Assembly (NCBI RefSeq): GCF_018128285.1
Contig: NZ_CP072380.1
Coordinates: 1,488,001-1,552,000 of the forward strand
Direction of reading: 5' to 3'
Source of the DNA: Atopobium sp. oral taxon 416
GTDB lineage: Bacteria; Actinomycetota; Coriobacteriia; Coriobacteriales; Atopobiaceae
DNA: 64,000 nucleotides
In this document: positions 1 to 9,394 of the stretch, one piece after another
Layout of the letters: every line of letters begins with the position of its first letter
Numbering within the stretch: position 1 is the stretch's first letter
Made by a program: the position numbers and the translations under genes
Notes under the pieces: model-generated
What the model saw: the letters and a program-made list of their open reading frames with translations, nothing else
Database searches by the model: none
What the model was told of the DNA's origin: nothing

Positions 1-1
1 G

Positions 2-871
2 CTCGTCGACAACTACACTCAACAGATGCTCGACAGCGGGTTCTTCCATGCGGATCCGCACCCCGGCAACCTCATTATCAAGGGTGGGAAGATCTACTTT
101 ATCGACCTCGGAATGATGGGAAGGCTGTCCTCAACGGACCGGGCAGCGCTTCGGGACATGGTCACAGCAGTGGCACTCAGGGACTCCGCAGACCTTAAAG
201 ACGGATTGCTCGAATTTGCAGTGTCCGGGGCCGATGAGGTGGACCACGCGCAGCTTTTAAGCTCACTTGATGAGATTATCGAGAAGTTCGGCAACGCCGA
301 CCTCAAAGATTTCGATATGGGCGCCTTCGTCAATGCACTGTTCACGATGGCACGAAGGTGCGGTATCGAGCTGCCGAGCAATGTCACGATGCTCGCACGC
401 TCACTGGTGACCCTTGAAGGCACTGTCAATGATTTTCTGTCGGATACCTCGATCATCCAGATCATCCGAACCCATATTCGGACGCAAGGATCGCTTGGAG
501 ACTTAACCAAGCAGGAAGCGAAGACCTATGCGCAGGAGCTCGAGCGTGCGTCACATGGATTGCTTCAAGCAGCCGGGGATGCCGGCCTTGCTTCCAAGAT
601 GCTGACCCGCGGACAGCTGCGCATGATCCTGGACCTCTCAGGAACCAAGAGCCCGATTGCGGATCTTTCCCATGCAGCGGACCGGCTAACTATGGGTATC
701 GTCGCGGCAGGCCTCTTCATCGGCTCCTCGATTATCTACTATGCGCGCATTCAACCTGTTATCTTCGGCATCCCTATCATCGGCTTTGTAGGGTTCTTCA
801 TCGCCCTCTTCTTGGGGCTCTGGATCGTCTTTAATATTATCAAAGAGCACAAACGGGACCATCATTCCTAA
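2..871 (+). CDS. UbiB/ABC1-family atypical kinase, C-terminal part
   Basis: The gene runs in from the left edge; the frame is open from base 2, so the first Met at base 26 is internal. The visible part carries the family's HADPHPGN motif (about codons 16-23) and, shortly after, FIDLGMMGRL, which holds the metal-binding Asp of the protein-kinase-like fold. Known members (UbiB, Coq8, ABC1) are membrane-associated ATPases supporting isoprenoid-quinone or lipid biology. The C-terminus has two predicted membrane helices (around bases 690-750 and 775-840) separated by a short polar stretch, as in UbiB, followed by a short basic tail. It ends with TAA at 869-871, close to a hairpin shared with the convergent gene. 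The family call is secure; the physiological substrate cannot be told from sequence. Confidence 0.9.
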   Translation, partial: LVDNYTQQMLDSGFFHADPHPGNLIIKGGKIYFIDLGMMGRLSSTDRAALRDMVTAVALRDSADLKDGLLEFAVSGADEVDHAQLLSSLDEIIEKFGNADLKDFDMGAFVNALFTMARRCGIELPSNVTMLARSLVTLEGTVNDFLSDTSIIQIIRTHIRTQGSLGDLTKQEAKTYAQELERASHGLLQAAGDAGLASKMLTRGQLRMILDLSGTKSPIADLSHAADRLTMGIVAAGLFIGSSIIYYARIQPVIFGIPIIGFVGFFIALFLGLWIVFNIIKEHKRDHHS

Positions 872-901
872 GGCGTGTTCCAACAAAGTAGTGGTACACA
901 A

Positions 902-935
902 GAAACCAGCGGGCACGTACGTGTCCACTGGTTTC
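902..935. terminator. Hairpin between convergent genes
   Basis: GAAACCAG at 902-909 pairs with CTGGTTTC at 928-935, with additional GGGCAC/GTGTCC-type pairing inside. It lies between the ends of the UbiB-like gene and the convergent secreted-protein gene, so it can serve as a terminator for both. The T-run after it is weak (cccttt). Confidence 0.6.
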
Positions 936-960
936 CCTTTAAGCTTAGAATGATGGACTG

Positions 961-2007
961 TTAGCTCACGACACGGTAGCCAACGGTACCGACGCCACTG
1001 AAGCCCAACGCAGAGGCGACTGCGGGCTGAAGGTCGATCTGACGGTTTCCTGCATAGGGACCACGGTCATTCACGATTGCACGGCAGGTTCTGCCACTGT
1101 AGGTGAGCTCCACGATGGTGCCAAGTGGCATGGTTTTCATTGCGATGCCCATGGAGGTCGGGGTCAAGGTATCACCGTTTGCGGTGCGGTTGCCCATGAG
1201 GCCATCGCCGCTGCCGTACATAGAGGCCTCGACGTACGTAAAGCCCCCGGAGGCAGAGCCGGAATTCATTGCGCTGTTGTCTGCGTTGTTGCCTGCACTG
1301 TTGCCTGTGCTGTTGCCAGAGGACTGCTGATTTGAGTTGTTGGGATTCGAGTCGTTGGAATTTTTGGTAGCCTGATCAATCTGCGTGATGGTCTGATCCT
1401 GCTGGCCGGCAGCCTGTGCCGCCTCATAGGCAGCCTCGCGCTCAGCCTTGCCCTCTGCGGCTTTCTGGAGAGCCGCATCAACGGCGGCCTGTGCCTGATC
1501 TGAAGCATCCTTAGCGACTTTGACCTGCTGCTCCTCGTCGGTCTTTTCCTGTGTAAGCTCCGCCTGTTTGGTCTGCAGTTCCTGCTCAACATTGACTAGA
1601 TTGTTGATGTCCTGGGTGCTACTTGCCATAACGCGGTTGAGGCTGTTGATCAAGTTTAGGACCTCATTGAAGTCTTTCGATGAGAAGATCATCGAAAGCA
1701 GGGAGTTTGAGTTCTGATGGAGCTTGTAGGACGTGGAAATTGCGGAAGCAGCGTTCTGACGCAACTGCGGCAGCTTGTCCTCGATCTCCTGCACCTGCTG
1801 GTTATTTTCATCGATCTGAGATTGCAGGGCATCCAACTTCTGTTGCTCCTCGTCGAGTTTCTCATTCGCTTCAATAGCGGTGTTCTGAAGTGATTCCAGA
1901 TCGCTTGTATCATCAGCGAGCGCGGCAGTAGGAACTCCCGATCCGATGAGTGCAGCTGAGATCAATGCAACGGCGGCATAACGAAAGTAATGTGAAGGTG
2001 TTCGCAT
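961..2007 (-). CDS. Secreted coiled-coil protein with RlpA/3D-type double-psi beta-barrel
   Basis: This is a 348-residue exported protein. Residues 1-32 form a signal peptide ending near ALADD. Residues about 33-185 are a long heptad-rich coiled coil (Glu/Gln/Leu) of the kind found in PcsB/EnvC/FtsEX-dependent wall hydrolases. Residues about 200-255 are an Asn/Ser/Gly linker. The C-terminal ~90 residues are a double-psi barrel with a TANGD-like segment and VNDRGPY followed by RQIDLQPAVASALG, which holds the conserved Asp of the RlpA/3D fold. RlpA-like barrels act on peptidoglycan (lytic transglycosylase). Inference: a wall-remodelling enzyme tethered through its coiled coil. The start is supported by TAGGAGAG directly upstream of ATG at 2007. 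Whether it is catalytically active is unknown. Confidence 0.85.
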   Translation of the reverse strand: MRTPSHYFRYAAVALISAALIGSGVPTAALADDTSDLESLQNTAIEANEKLDEEQQKLDALQSQIDENNQQVQEIEDKLPQLRQNAASAISTSYKLHQNSNSLLSMIFSSKDFNEVLNLINSLNRVMASSTQDINNLVNVEQELQTKQAELTQEKTDEEQQVKVAKDASDQAQAAVDAALQKAAEGKAEREAAYEAAQAAGQQDQTITQIDQATKNSNDSNPNNSNQQSSGNSTGNSAGNNADNSAMNSGSASGGFTYVEASMYGSGDGLMGNRTANGDTLTPTSMGIAMKTMPLGTIVELTYSGRTCRAIVNDRGPYAGNRQIDLQPAVASALGFSGVGTVGYRVVS

Positions 2008-2209
2008 CTCTCCTAACCCATAATCGTCGATGACAGCATAGGGCTGTCGTGTACAGATTTGGAATTGGCTGATTGCGGTTAAGCTTCTTTTATCGTCAAT
2101 TCGACTATTAATATTAATCCCTGCGTATCAGGGGCACAAAATATACACTTCTATGCCATAACTGAATTGGCTAAAGCAGTGAGACACAGAAGCCCTATTC
2201 CTTCCGAAT

Positions 2210-2960
2210 CCCTGGCTTTTACAGCGCCACCTCTGTAGGCCTATTCAGCCTCGGCTATACCGCTCATGTACCATTCTTCCGGCGTGTCGCAGCTAAGCGT
2301 ATGATGGATCCGCCTGCTGTTGTAGAACTCAACGAACTTTGCGATGGTGTCCTTGAGCTCTGGCAGGCGTGCTGTATTTTGTCTGCCTTTAGGCATTCGC
2401 TCTTGAGGGTCTGAAACCATCTCTCTACCAAAGCGTTGTCCTTCTATCTCACCCTTTCGTCCATGCTCTGGGATATCCCTTTGGATGCGAGCAGAAAGAC
2501 GTACTCCTTAGAGCCGAAGAACGCTCCCCTGCTCGAAGTTCATGGTAAAGGGCATCCCCATGCTCCCTGAAAGTCTGCTTGGCGCGTGTAGCGATCTCCT
2601 GTGCTCTGCATGGTGTCAAAGAGCCTTCCAGCAGACGATACAGCGGCTAAACCAGTCGATGAGCGAGCTTAAGATACAAGGTGCTTCCCTTCGATCTGGA
2701 CACAGGTGGATGTCGGTGGACCACACCTGGTTGGGGAACAGGATGCCTTGCCCTTCAAGAGATAGGGGGACCTTCTGGATGCCCAGGAGGGTACCGGAGG
2801 AGACGGCAGCGTACAGCATGGGCTGGATGCCTGCAAGCTCCATCAGCCTTAAGACACCCTGTAGCGGGTGGCATGTGCCTCTCCTTGCTTTTGCAGCATC
2901 TTCTATATCTTCCTTGCCTCATAGGGCGTGGCAGGTTGTGTCCTGTCGAGTACAGATAGT
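2210..2960 (-). mobile_element. IS3-family transposase relic (IS150-type OrfB), degraded
   Basis: Pieces of an IS3-family OrfB appear in several minus-strand frames. From high to low coordinate they are a fragment resembling RMLQKQGE (near 2890), the first catalytic Asp region NQVWSTDI followed by a WFSRCIVCWK segment (2620-2760), NALVERWFQTLKSECLKAD (near 2400), and the C-terminal EFYNSRRIHHTLSCDTPEEWY segment (2240-2330). Frameshifts separate all of these, so it is inactive. The same subfamily, with similar wording, recurs as a plus-strand relic near 57.7-58.4 kb. The flanks 2008-2210 and 2960-3139 hold no gene I can recognise. Confidence 0.8.
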
Positions 2961-3139
2961 GCGCTATTCAGTCCATTGTTGAGCGCGTGTATGCACGCGG
3001 TGTGGCTGAACCTCGAGGATTTGCCCTTTACCGAAGACGTTTCTTCATCTATGGGGCAAGTGGATACAAACGGTTTTGGTTGGCTCATAATGTGAAGAAA
3101 CATGTATGAAATATTCCATGCACTAGGAGAGGAGTCGAC

Positions 3140-4387
3140 GTGGATGATACATACGAGCAGGAGTGGCGGGAGGGCTATACCCCTGCTACCGCTATGGAGG
3201 AGGCAAGCCGTTGCCTGCTGTGCCAAGACGCGCCGTGCAGCCAGGATTGCCCCACCTCGACCGATCCGGCTAAGTTCATCCGCAGCATTCGTTTCTTAAA
3301 CGAAGAGGGGGCTGTAGAGACGATCTTTGAGAACAATGCGCTGGGCGATATCTGCGCACGCGTATGCCCCACAGAGCGTTACTGTCAGAAAGGCTGCAGC
3401 CGTACCGATATCGATCACCCGATCGATATCAAAGGCCTACAGCGCTATGCGACCGACTATGCCTACGACATCTCGATGAAGGTGCTGGAAGCCGGCCCAG
3501 ATACCGGGCACTCTATCGCAATCGTCGGCTCCGGTCCGGCAGCGCTTCAGGCTGCGGCATCTCTGCGCTGTTTCGGCCACGCAGTCGATATCTATGAGCG
3601 CCAACCGACCCCGGGCGGCATGCTGGTACACGGCATCCCGGCCTACCGTCTGCCGGACGATATCGTGAACCGTGCGATCTCCCGCGTCAAAGAGCTCGGC
3701 GCAACGATCCACTGCGATGTATCCATCGGTACGGGTCCCAACGACGATATCACGATCGGACAGCTCTTAGGTAAGCACGATGCGGTACTTCTGGATCCGG
3801 GCCTATCAGAGGGCAAGATGCTGCCGATCTTTAAGGACAACGACAACGTCAAACTCGCGGTGGACTTCCTCGACGAGGTACGCTCCTCAAAGGGCACGAT
3901 GAAAGTTTCGGACAATGTCCTCGTAATCGGTGGTGGCGACGTTGCAATGGACGTCTCAACGACGCTCAAGAAGCTCGGAGTTCCTACGGTTACCGATGTG
4001 ATCTGGGAGCGCTCCTGCGAATTCCTGGCTTCTAAAGAGGAGCTCGATGGCGCCCGTGAGATGGGCGTAACCCTGATCGACGGGTATGAACCGAAAGAGG
4101 CTTCCGGCCATCAGGTAACCTTTAAGCATCGTGTGATAGACTCGACCCTCACGATCTCTGCAGATCTGATTATTCTGGCAGTTGGCCAGCGTCCTGATCT
4201 CGATCACCTCGGCGTTGATCTCGATCTCAAGGGCGTAGAGATGGCACAGGAAGGCCCGGCAACCTCTGACCCGCACATCTTTGTGACCGGCGATATCGCC
4301 CAGGGCGATAAGACCGTCGTGTGGGCAGTGCGGCGCGGTAAGGAAGCCGCTGGAGCAATCGATGCTTCCCTGAAAGGAGGCGAGTGA
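3140..4387 (+). CDS. preT: PreT-like NAD(P)H-dependent FeS flavoprotein subunit
   Basis: This 415-residue protein resembles the GltD-like subunit of bacterial dihydropyrimidine dehydrogenase, which passes electrons from NAD(P)H through FAD and FeS clusters to PreA to reduce uracil and thymine. The N-terminal Fer4_20 domain has two cysteine groups ([13 protein letters not shown], then [15 protein letters not shown]). A first Rossmann motif ([11 protein letters not shown], about residue 128) binds FAD and a second ([10 protein letters not shown], about residue 256) binds NAD(P)[10 protein letters not shown] segment near the end completes FAD binding. The start is GTG at 3140, preceded by AGGAGAGGAG. 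Its stop is one base from the preA start, and the preA Shine-Dalgarno lies inside its last codons, so the two are translationally coupled. The neighbour decides between PreT and a plain GltD-like protein. Confidence 0.88.
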   Translation: MDDTYEQEWREGYTPATAMEEASRCLLCQDAPCSQDCPTSTDPAKFIRSIRFLNEEGAVETIFENNALGDICARVCPTERYCQKGCSRTDIDHPIDIKGLQRYATDYAYDISMKVLEAGPDTGHSIAIVGSGPAALQAAASLRCFGHAVDIYERQPTPGGMLVHGIPAYRLPDDIVNRAISRVKELGATIHCDVSIGTGPNDDITIGQLLGKHDAVLLDPGLSEGKMLPIFKDNDNVKLAVDFLDEVRSSKGTMKVSDNVLVIGGGDVAMDVSTTLKKLGVPTVTDVIWERSCEFLASKEELDGAREMGVTLIDGYEPKEASGHQVTFKHRVIDSTLTISADLIILAVGQRPDLDHLGVDLDLKGVEMAQEGPATSDPHIFVTGDIAQGDKTVVWAVRRGKEAAGAIDASLKGGE

Positions 4388-4388
4388 G

Positions 4389-5666
4389 ATGAAACAGATG
4401 GATCTCTCCATTGATTTTTTGGGTGTCCACTTTGAAAACCCCTTCTGCCTGTCATCCTCGCCAGTAGGCAACTGCTATGAGATGTGCGCCAAAGCCTTCG
4501 ATACCGGCTGGGGTGGTATCGTATACAAGACCCTGCACACCGATGACTTTGTCGTCGATGAGGTATCTCCGCGCTTTGATGAGCTCACCAAGGAGGCCAC
4601 GCCTTTTGTAGCCTTCAAGAACATGGAGCAGATCGCTGAGCATCCGCTCGCGCAGGACCTCGCTGATATCACGCGGATCAAGAAGGAACATCCGAACAAG
4701 ATCATCATCGCTTCCATCATGGGACAGAATGAGAGCAACTGGACTGAACTCGCTAAAAAGGTTGAAGAGGCCGGTGCGGATATGATCGAGATGAACCTCT
4801 CCTGCCCCCAGATGACAAGCCATACGATGGGCTCCGACGTCGGTGAGAACCCAGACCTCTGCTGCACCTGCTGCACCGCTGTAAAACGCGGCTCAAAGCT
4901 GCCGGTGCTCGCAAAGATGACACCGAACATCACCGATATGACTGAGGTCGCCAAGGCCTGTATGGAAGGCGGCGCTGACGGTATCTCTGCGATCAATACG
5001 GTCAAATCCATCGCAAATGTCGACCTTGATCGCCATATCGGAATGCCGATCGTCAATGGCAAGAGTGCAGTCTCCGGACTTTCCGGCAAAGCCGTAAAGC
5101 CGATCTCCCTGCGGTTCATCCAGCAGATGCGCGCGGATCCAGATCTGAAAGATCTCCCGATCTCTGGTATCGGTGGCATTGAGACCTGGCGTGATGCCGC
5201 TGAGTACATCCTGATGGGTGCAACGACCCTGCAGGTCACTACGGCGGTCATGCAGTATGGCTACCGCATCGTCGAGGATATGAAGGATGGGCTTTCCCAC
5301 TATATGCGCTCCCAGGGTGTCAAGTCGCTCTTCGAGCTCGTCGGCCTTGCGGTGCCGAATACCCTGCCGGCTGATAGCCTCGACCGTGACTTTAAGGTCT
5401 ATCCGGTGATCGATACGGATAAGTGCATCCACTGTGGACGCTGCTATATCTCCTGCTATGACGGTGCCCACCAGGCAATCCAGTGGGATCCTGAGGAGCG
5501 TAAGGTCTCCATCGATAAGGACAAGTGCGTCGGTTGCCATCTGTGCCGTCTCGTCTGCCCGGTCCACGCAATCAGTATGGACAAGCCGGAAATGAAGCCT
5601 GGCCGCAAGGGCGATCCGGATAAGATCGTGATCGAGCCGAAAGACGTCATGTACAACCTGAAGTAG
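4389..5666 (+). CDS. preA: PreA-like dihydropyrimidine dehydrogenase subunit
   Basis: This 425-residue catalytic subunit has an N-terminal DHOD-like FMN barrel (about residues 1-330) and a C-terminal ferredoxin domain with two 4Fe-4S motifs, [11 protein letters not shown] and [11 protein letters not shown]. The barrel includes the conserved EMNLSCPQM and AINTVKS stretches seen in dihydropyrimidine dehydrogenases. Known role of the family: NAD(P)H-dependent reduction of uracil and thymine to the dihydro forms, with PreT feeding electrons. The architecture is full length. AAAGGAGG upstream of ATG 4389 is a strong ribosome site. In some gut bacteria this pair inactivates fluoropyrimidines; whether that holds here is inference. 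No downstream dihydropyrimidinase is present in the window, so it probably does not sit in a complete degradation operon. Confidence 0.9.
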   Translation: MKQMDLSIDFLGVHFENPFCLSSSPVGNCYEMCAKAFDTGWGGIVYKTLHTDDFVVDEVSPRFDELTKEATPFVAFKNMEQIAEHPLAQDLADITRIKKEHPNKIIIASIMGQNESNWTELAKKVEEAGADMIEMNLSCPQMTSHTMGSDVGENPDLCCTCCTAVKRGSKLPVLAKMTPNITDMTEVAKACMEGGADGISAINTVKSIANVDLDRHIGMPIVNGKSAVSGLSGKAVKPISLRFIQQMRADPDLKDLPISGIGGIETWRDAAEYILMGATTLQVTTAVMQYGYRIVEDMKDGLSHYMRSQGVKSLFELVGLAVPNTLPADSLDRDFKVYPVIDTDKCIHCGRCYISCYDGAHQAIQWDPEERKVSIDKDKCVGCHLCRLVCPVHAISMDKPEMKPGRKGDPDKIVIEPKDVMYNLK

Positions 5667-5691
5667 CATTTGGCTCATAAGCGTCAACATT

Positions 5692-5730
5692 CAGTCCCTG
5701 GCTTTTTAAGAAGCTGGGGCTGTTTGTGTT
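5692..5730 (+). terminator. Terminator after preTA
   Basis: CAGTCCC...GCTT at 5692-5704 pairs with AAGC.GGGGCTG at 5710-5722 and is followed by a T-rich stretch (tgtttgtgttt). It lies 25 bases after the preA stop, and no gene follows on this strand. Confidence 0.6.
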
Positions 5731-5787
5731 TGGCATCAACGATTATTGGATTACTGAGGACCAGCAGAAGGCTGAATCAGACCGAAT

Positions 5788-7357
5788 CTATAAATTGTGC
5801 CGCTTCAAAATCTCATAAAGTTCTTCGCCGAACCCCTCTTTCTGCTGGGAGCCCCGATCGAAGACAAAGGTCGCATGGTGGTCGGTGGCATAGGGATCTC
5901 ACTGGATTGCGTCATATGAGGGGTCATTGGTGCGTGCAAAAGTGGTAAGCGAGTCGGACATGGTCTGCACGACAGTGTGGGTCATATCGTCGTCATCAGC
6001 AAAAAGGTATGGCACACAGTCAGGCGAGGCGAACCAGTAGGGTAGATCTTCGCAGTGCGCCATCGTTACACTCCCGAAAACCCGACGGCTGTAGTAGCCA
6101 CATAGTTGTATACGGGAAGTCCCTGCCGGCTGAAGTAGGGATCATCCCGGTGTCAGGCTCGGTGAGCGTCGTATGGGAGACAAAGCTCGTAGTCTTCGCC
6201 AGCCAGAGTGACTCCACGGGCGGATGGGTGAGATAGGCGTTGCGGAAGGCCTGCTCAAACACGCTAGCATCATCGCCGTACCGACTGTGTAGTCCGTCCC
6301 GTACCTGAGAATCGGTGATGTTCTGAAAGTCGACGAAGGCGGGAGCGTCGGGCATCGAGTGCATCGCCAGGGGAGAGGCAGTGCCATCAAGTTCTGAAAA
6401 CGTTGTCTCCCTTATCCAGGTGCGTTGGGCCGCGAGGTTGTTGACGGTACCGGTATCGGGGTCAATAAACGGTGTGGGGAAGAGGTCTGCACCATAGGAA
6501 GCGTCTGCGAAGAAGTTCACGGTGGCCGGGACCCGGAACAGATCCTCGCGATCGGGTTGTCTGCGACCGAATAGTGTTGCAGTAAATAGTCAACGATCTG
6601 GTGGGTCGCCTGTTGCGATTGCTGCTGCGTCGTGTCGAAGATATAGCCGCTCTGGATGACCCCTTTGGAGAAGAGTCCCTGTGTGCGCTCCATGCAGGCC
6701 AGGGTCATGATCTTCGTTCTGCCGTCGGACTGCCCGACGATTGTGACATTGACGGGATCGCCACCGAAGCGGCTGATATTGTCACGGTCTAGCAAAGACG
6801 CGGCCCTGGGTCTTGGCAAAGTCGGCCTCCTCGTAGAGCCCTATCTCGCCGGAAGCACCAGCAATAAGGCCTCCACCGTGGAAGAAGACCACAGGCAGCG
6901 CTCCGTTACCGGCCAGATCGCTGCGGGAAGGGGTGCTGAAGCCGTTGCGGTCCGGCTCTACGATAGAACTAAACGTGCGGGGCTGTTGGGCATACCGCAC
7001 TGAAGCTCATCGCGGTGCAGAAGCCCTGACCGTAGCTCGTGATTGGCTGCGGATCTTGAAAGCGGTTTGCGGTCGCATAGGGAATCCCCAAGAAAGTGTA
7101 CACTCCATCGGCACAGTATCCCATAAGCCTACTTGAAACGATATCGACAAAGGCGCGGGTGGTGACTTGAGAGAAATTTGGAGCGCTCTGTGACTGTACT
7201 CGCTGTTCTGTCGGTGCTGCTTTCGCAGATGAGCTGCACGCAGCAAGATCGAGTGCAGCTGCCCCGAGCCCGATGCCTTTGATACCGTGAAAAAACTGCG
7301 TCTGTTGATCGAATTGTTGTCTATGGAATACCTGTCTTTCGATTTTTTTCTCACCAT
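5788..7357 (-). pseudogene. Carboxylesterase type B, Tat-lipoprotein, frameshifted
   Basis: A type-B carboxylesterase is spread over at least four minus-strand frames. From the 5' end there is a likely start at 7357, then a twin-arginine segment NRRSFF. A frameshift near 7295 leads into HGIKGIGLGAAALDLAACSSS, a hydrophobic signal ending in a lipobox-like Cys. Next come YTFLGIPYA, then LPVVFFHGGGL (oxyanion region, near 6890), then GGDPVNVTIVGQSDG (nucleophile elbow, Ser in GQSDG, near 6745). The C-terminal part reads to a stop at 5788-5790, with an internal TAG. The original protein was probably an exported esterase anchored by lipid after Tat export. A T7 run near 7340 and several base-count changes argue for true decay. 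It does not encode one intact product. Confidence 0.82.
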
Positions 7358-7471
7358 AGTTCCCAACGCAGAGGGTAGCTGCAACCTGAAAGATACGGGA
7401 TGACCTGAAGACAAAAAAGTCCGCCTCTTGGTGAGACGGACCGTACACAAAGTCGTAAAGGCTCTGGATAA

Positions 7472-9391
7472 CTATTCGAGCTCGAAGGCTCCGGTGTAGA
7501 GCTGGTAGTAGGTACCTTTCTTAGCGATCAGCTCATCGTGGGTGCCTTGCTCGATGATACGGCCATGATCGAGAACAATAATCACGTCGGAGTTTCTAAC
7601 TGTAGAGAGGCGGTGGGCGATAACGAAGGTGGTACGGCCTTCCATCAATGCGTCCATACCTTTCTGGACGATCTGCTCGGTACGGGTATCGATGGAGGAG
7701 GTTGCCTCATCGAGGATCATGACCGGTGGGTCTGCGACCGCGGCGCGGGCGATCGAGAGCAGCTGACGCTGGCCCTGTGAGATCGTCTCTGCGTTGTCGT
7801 GCAGCATCGTGTTGTAGCCGTCAGGCAGACGTCCGATGAAGGAGTCCGCACCCGCGAGCTTTGCCGCGGCGATGCATTCCTCATCGGTTGCGTTCAGGCG
7901 GCCGTAGCGGATGTTGTCCATAACGGTACCGGTGAAGAGGTTGGTGTCCTGCAAGACCATACCCAGTGAGCGGCGCAGGTCCGCCTTCTTGATCTTGTTG
8001 ATGTTGATATAGTCGTAGCGAATCTTGCCGTCATCGATATCGTAGAATCGGTTGATCAGGTTGGTGATCGTCGTCTTGCCTGCACCGGTGGAGCCGACGA
8101 AAGCGACCTTTTGGCCTGGCTTCGCGTGGATCGTGATGTTGTGCAGGACTAAGTGATTCGGCTCATAACCAAAGTCCACATCGTAGAGGTCCACTTTGCC
8201 CTTCAGGGCGCGGTAGTCGATCGTGCCGTTGTCATGGGGGTGCTTCCAGGCCCAGGAGTCGGTGTGCTCTTTGCTCTCGACGAGCTTGTCGTCCTTGCCC
8301 TTCTTGGTGTTAACCAAGGTGACGTAACCGTTATCCTGCTCAGGCTCTTCGTCCTCAAGGGCAAAGATACGCTCGGCGCCCGCAAGGCCCATAACCACGA
8401 AGTTGATCTGGTGGGAGATCTGGCCCAGGGAGCCGGAGAAGCGCCTCGTGAGGTTCAAGAAGGAGACGACGATCGAGATGTTGAGCGCCATGCCGGAAAT
8501 GGAGGGGTTCGCGATGCCAGCCTCCAGGAACATGGAGCCGAAGATCGCGACGACCACGTAGGCGAGGTTGCCGACGTTCATGAGAACCGGGCCTAAGGTG
8601 TTGCCGTACATGTTTGCGGTCTTTGCAGCTTGGAAGAGCTGCTCGTTAACCTTATCGAAATCCTTTTCGATAGCGTCCTCATGGGTGAAGACCTTGACGA
8701 CCTTCTGGCCGTTCATGGACTCTTCGGCGAAGCCCTCGACGTCTGCGATTGAGCGCTGCTGCTCCAGATAGTAGCGGGCAGAACGGCTGCCGAGCACATC
8801 GGTGAGCCACATCATGAGCCCCACGAGGACCAACACGACGATGGTCAGGGGCACAGAGTACCAGAGCATGATGAAGAGGACCGATATCATCGCTACGACC
8901 GTCATCAATATACTCGGCAGCGCTTGGCCGATGAACTGGCGCAGCGTATCGACGTCGTTGGTGTAGTGGGACATGATGTCGCCGTGCTTGTTCGTGTCGA
9001 AATAGCGGATCGGCAGGGACTCCATGTGGCTGAACATCTGTTGCCTCACTTTATCCAAGGTGCCCTGGTTAACGATAGCGCCGAGCTGGGTGTAGGTGAT
9101 GTTGCAGACCAAAGCCACCAGGTAGCACAAGATGAGCGTGATTACGACACGGGCGATCTGCGGCTGCGCCGTGCTCCAATCACCGGTTTTGACAAACTGC
9201 TCGATGATGTTGATGGCCTGCTGCAGAAAGACCGAGGGCAGCGAGGAGATCAGCGAGGTTGCAATGATGCAGATAACGATGATGGTCGTATAAGCAGGGT
9301 AGTAGTGGAAGATCATGCTGAGCACTCTTCTCAGGGTGTGGTGACGTTTTGTGTGTTTGGCGGTATCTTTTGCATTTTGTGTCTCAGCCAT
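7472..9391 (-). CDS. ABC exporter half-transporter, catalytic-site subunit
   Basis: This 639-residue type IV ABC half-transporter has an N-terminal six-helix membrane domain (about residues 20-340) and a C-terminal nucleotide-binding domain. Walker A is GSTGAGKTT and Walker B is VMILDEATSS with the catalytic Glu present, but the signature is ISQGQRQ instead of LSGGQ. This is the mirror image of its partner, whose signature is normal and whose Walker B Glu is replaced. Together they match asymmetric heterodimeric exporters of the LmrCD/BmrCD/TM287-288 kind, where one composite ATP site is active. It starts 3 bases after the partner's stop, with GAGGAGG upstream, so the two are coupled. Location under a MarR gene suggests drug or toxic-metabolite export. 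The substrate is unknown. Confidence 0.92.
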   Translation of the reverse strand: MAETQNAKDTAKHTKRHHTLRRVLSMIFHYYPAYTTIIVICIIATSLISSLPSVFLQQAINIIEQFVKTGDWSTAQPQIARVVITLILCYLVALVCNITYTQLGAIVNQGTLDKVRQQMFSHMESLPIRYFDTNKHGDIMSHYTNDVDTLRQFIGQALPSILMTVVAMISVLFIMLWYSVPLTIVVLVLVGLMMWLTDVLGSRSARYYLEQQRSIADVEGFAEESMNGQKVVKVFTHEDAIEKDFDKVNEQLFQAAKTANMYGNTLGPVLMNVGNLAYVVVAIFGSMFLEAGIANPSISGMALNISIVVSFLNLTRRFSGSLGQISHQINFVVMGLAGAERIFALEDEEPEQDNGYVTLVNTKKGKDDKLVESKEHTDSWAWKHPHDNGTIDYRALKGKVDLYDVDFGYEPNHLVLHNITIHAKPGQKVAFVGSTGAGKTTITNLINRFYDIDDGKIRYDYININKIKKADLRRSLGMVLQDTNLFTGTVMDNIRYGRLNATDEECIAAAKLAGADSFIGRLPDGYNTMLHDNAETISQGQRQLLSIARAAVADPPVMILDEATSSIDTRTEQIVQKGMDALMEGRTTFVIAHRLSTVRNSDVIIVLDHGRIIEQGTHDELIAKKGTYYQLYTGAFELE

Positions 9392-9394
9392 GTC

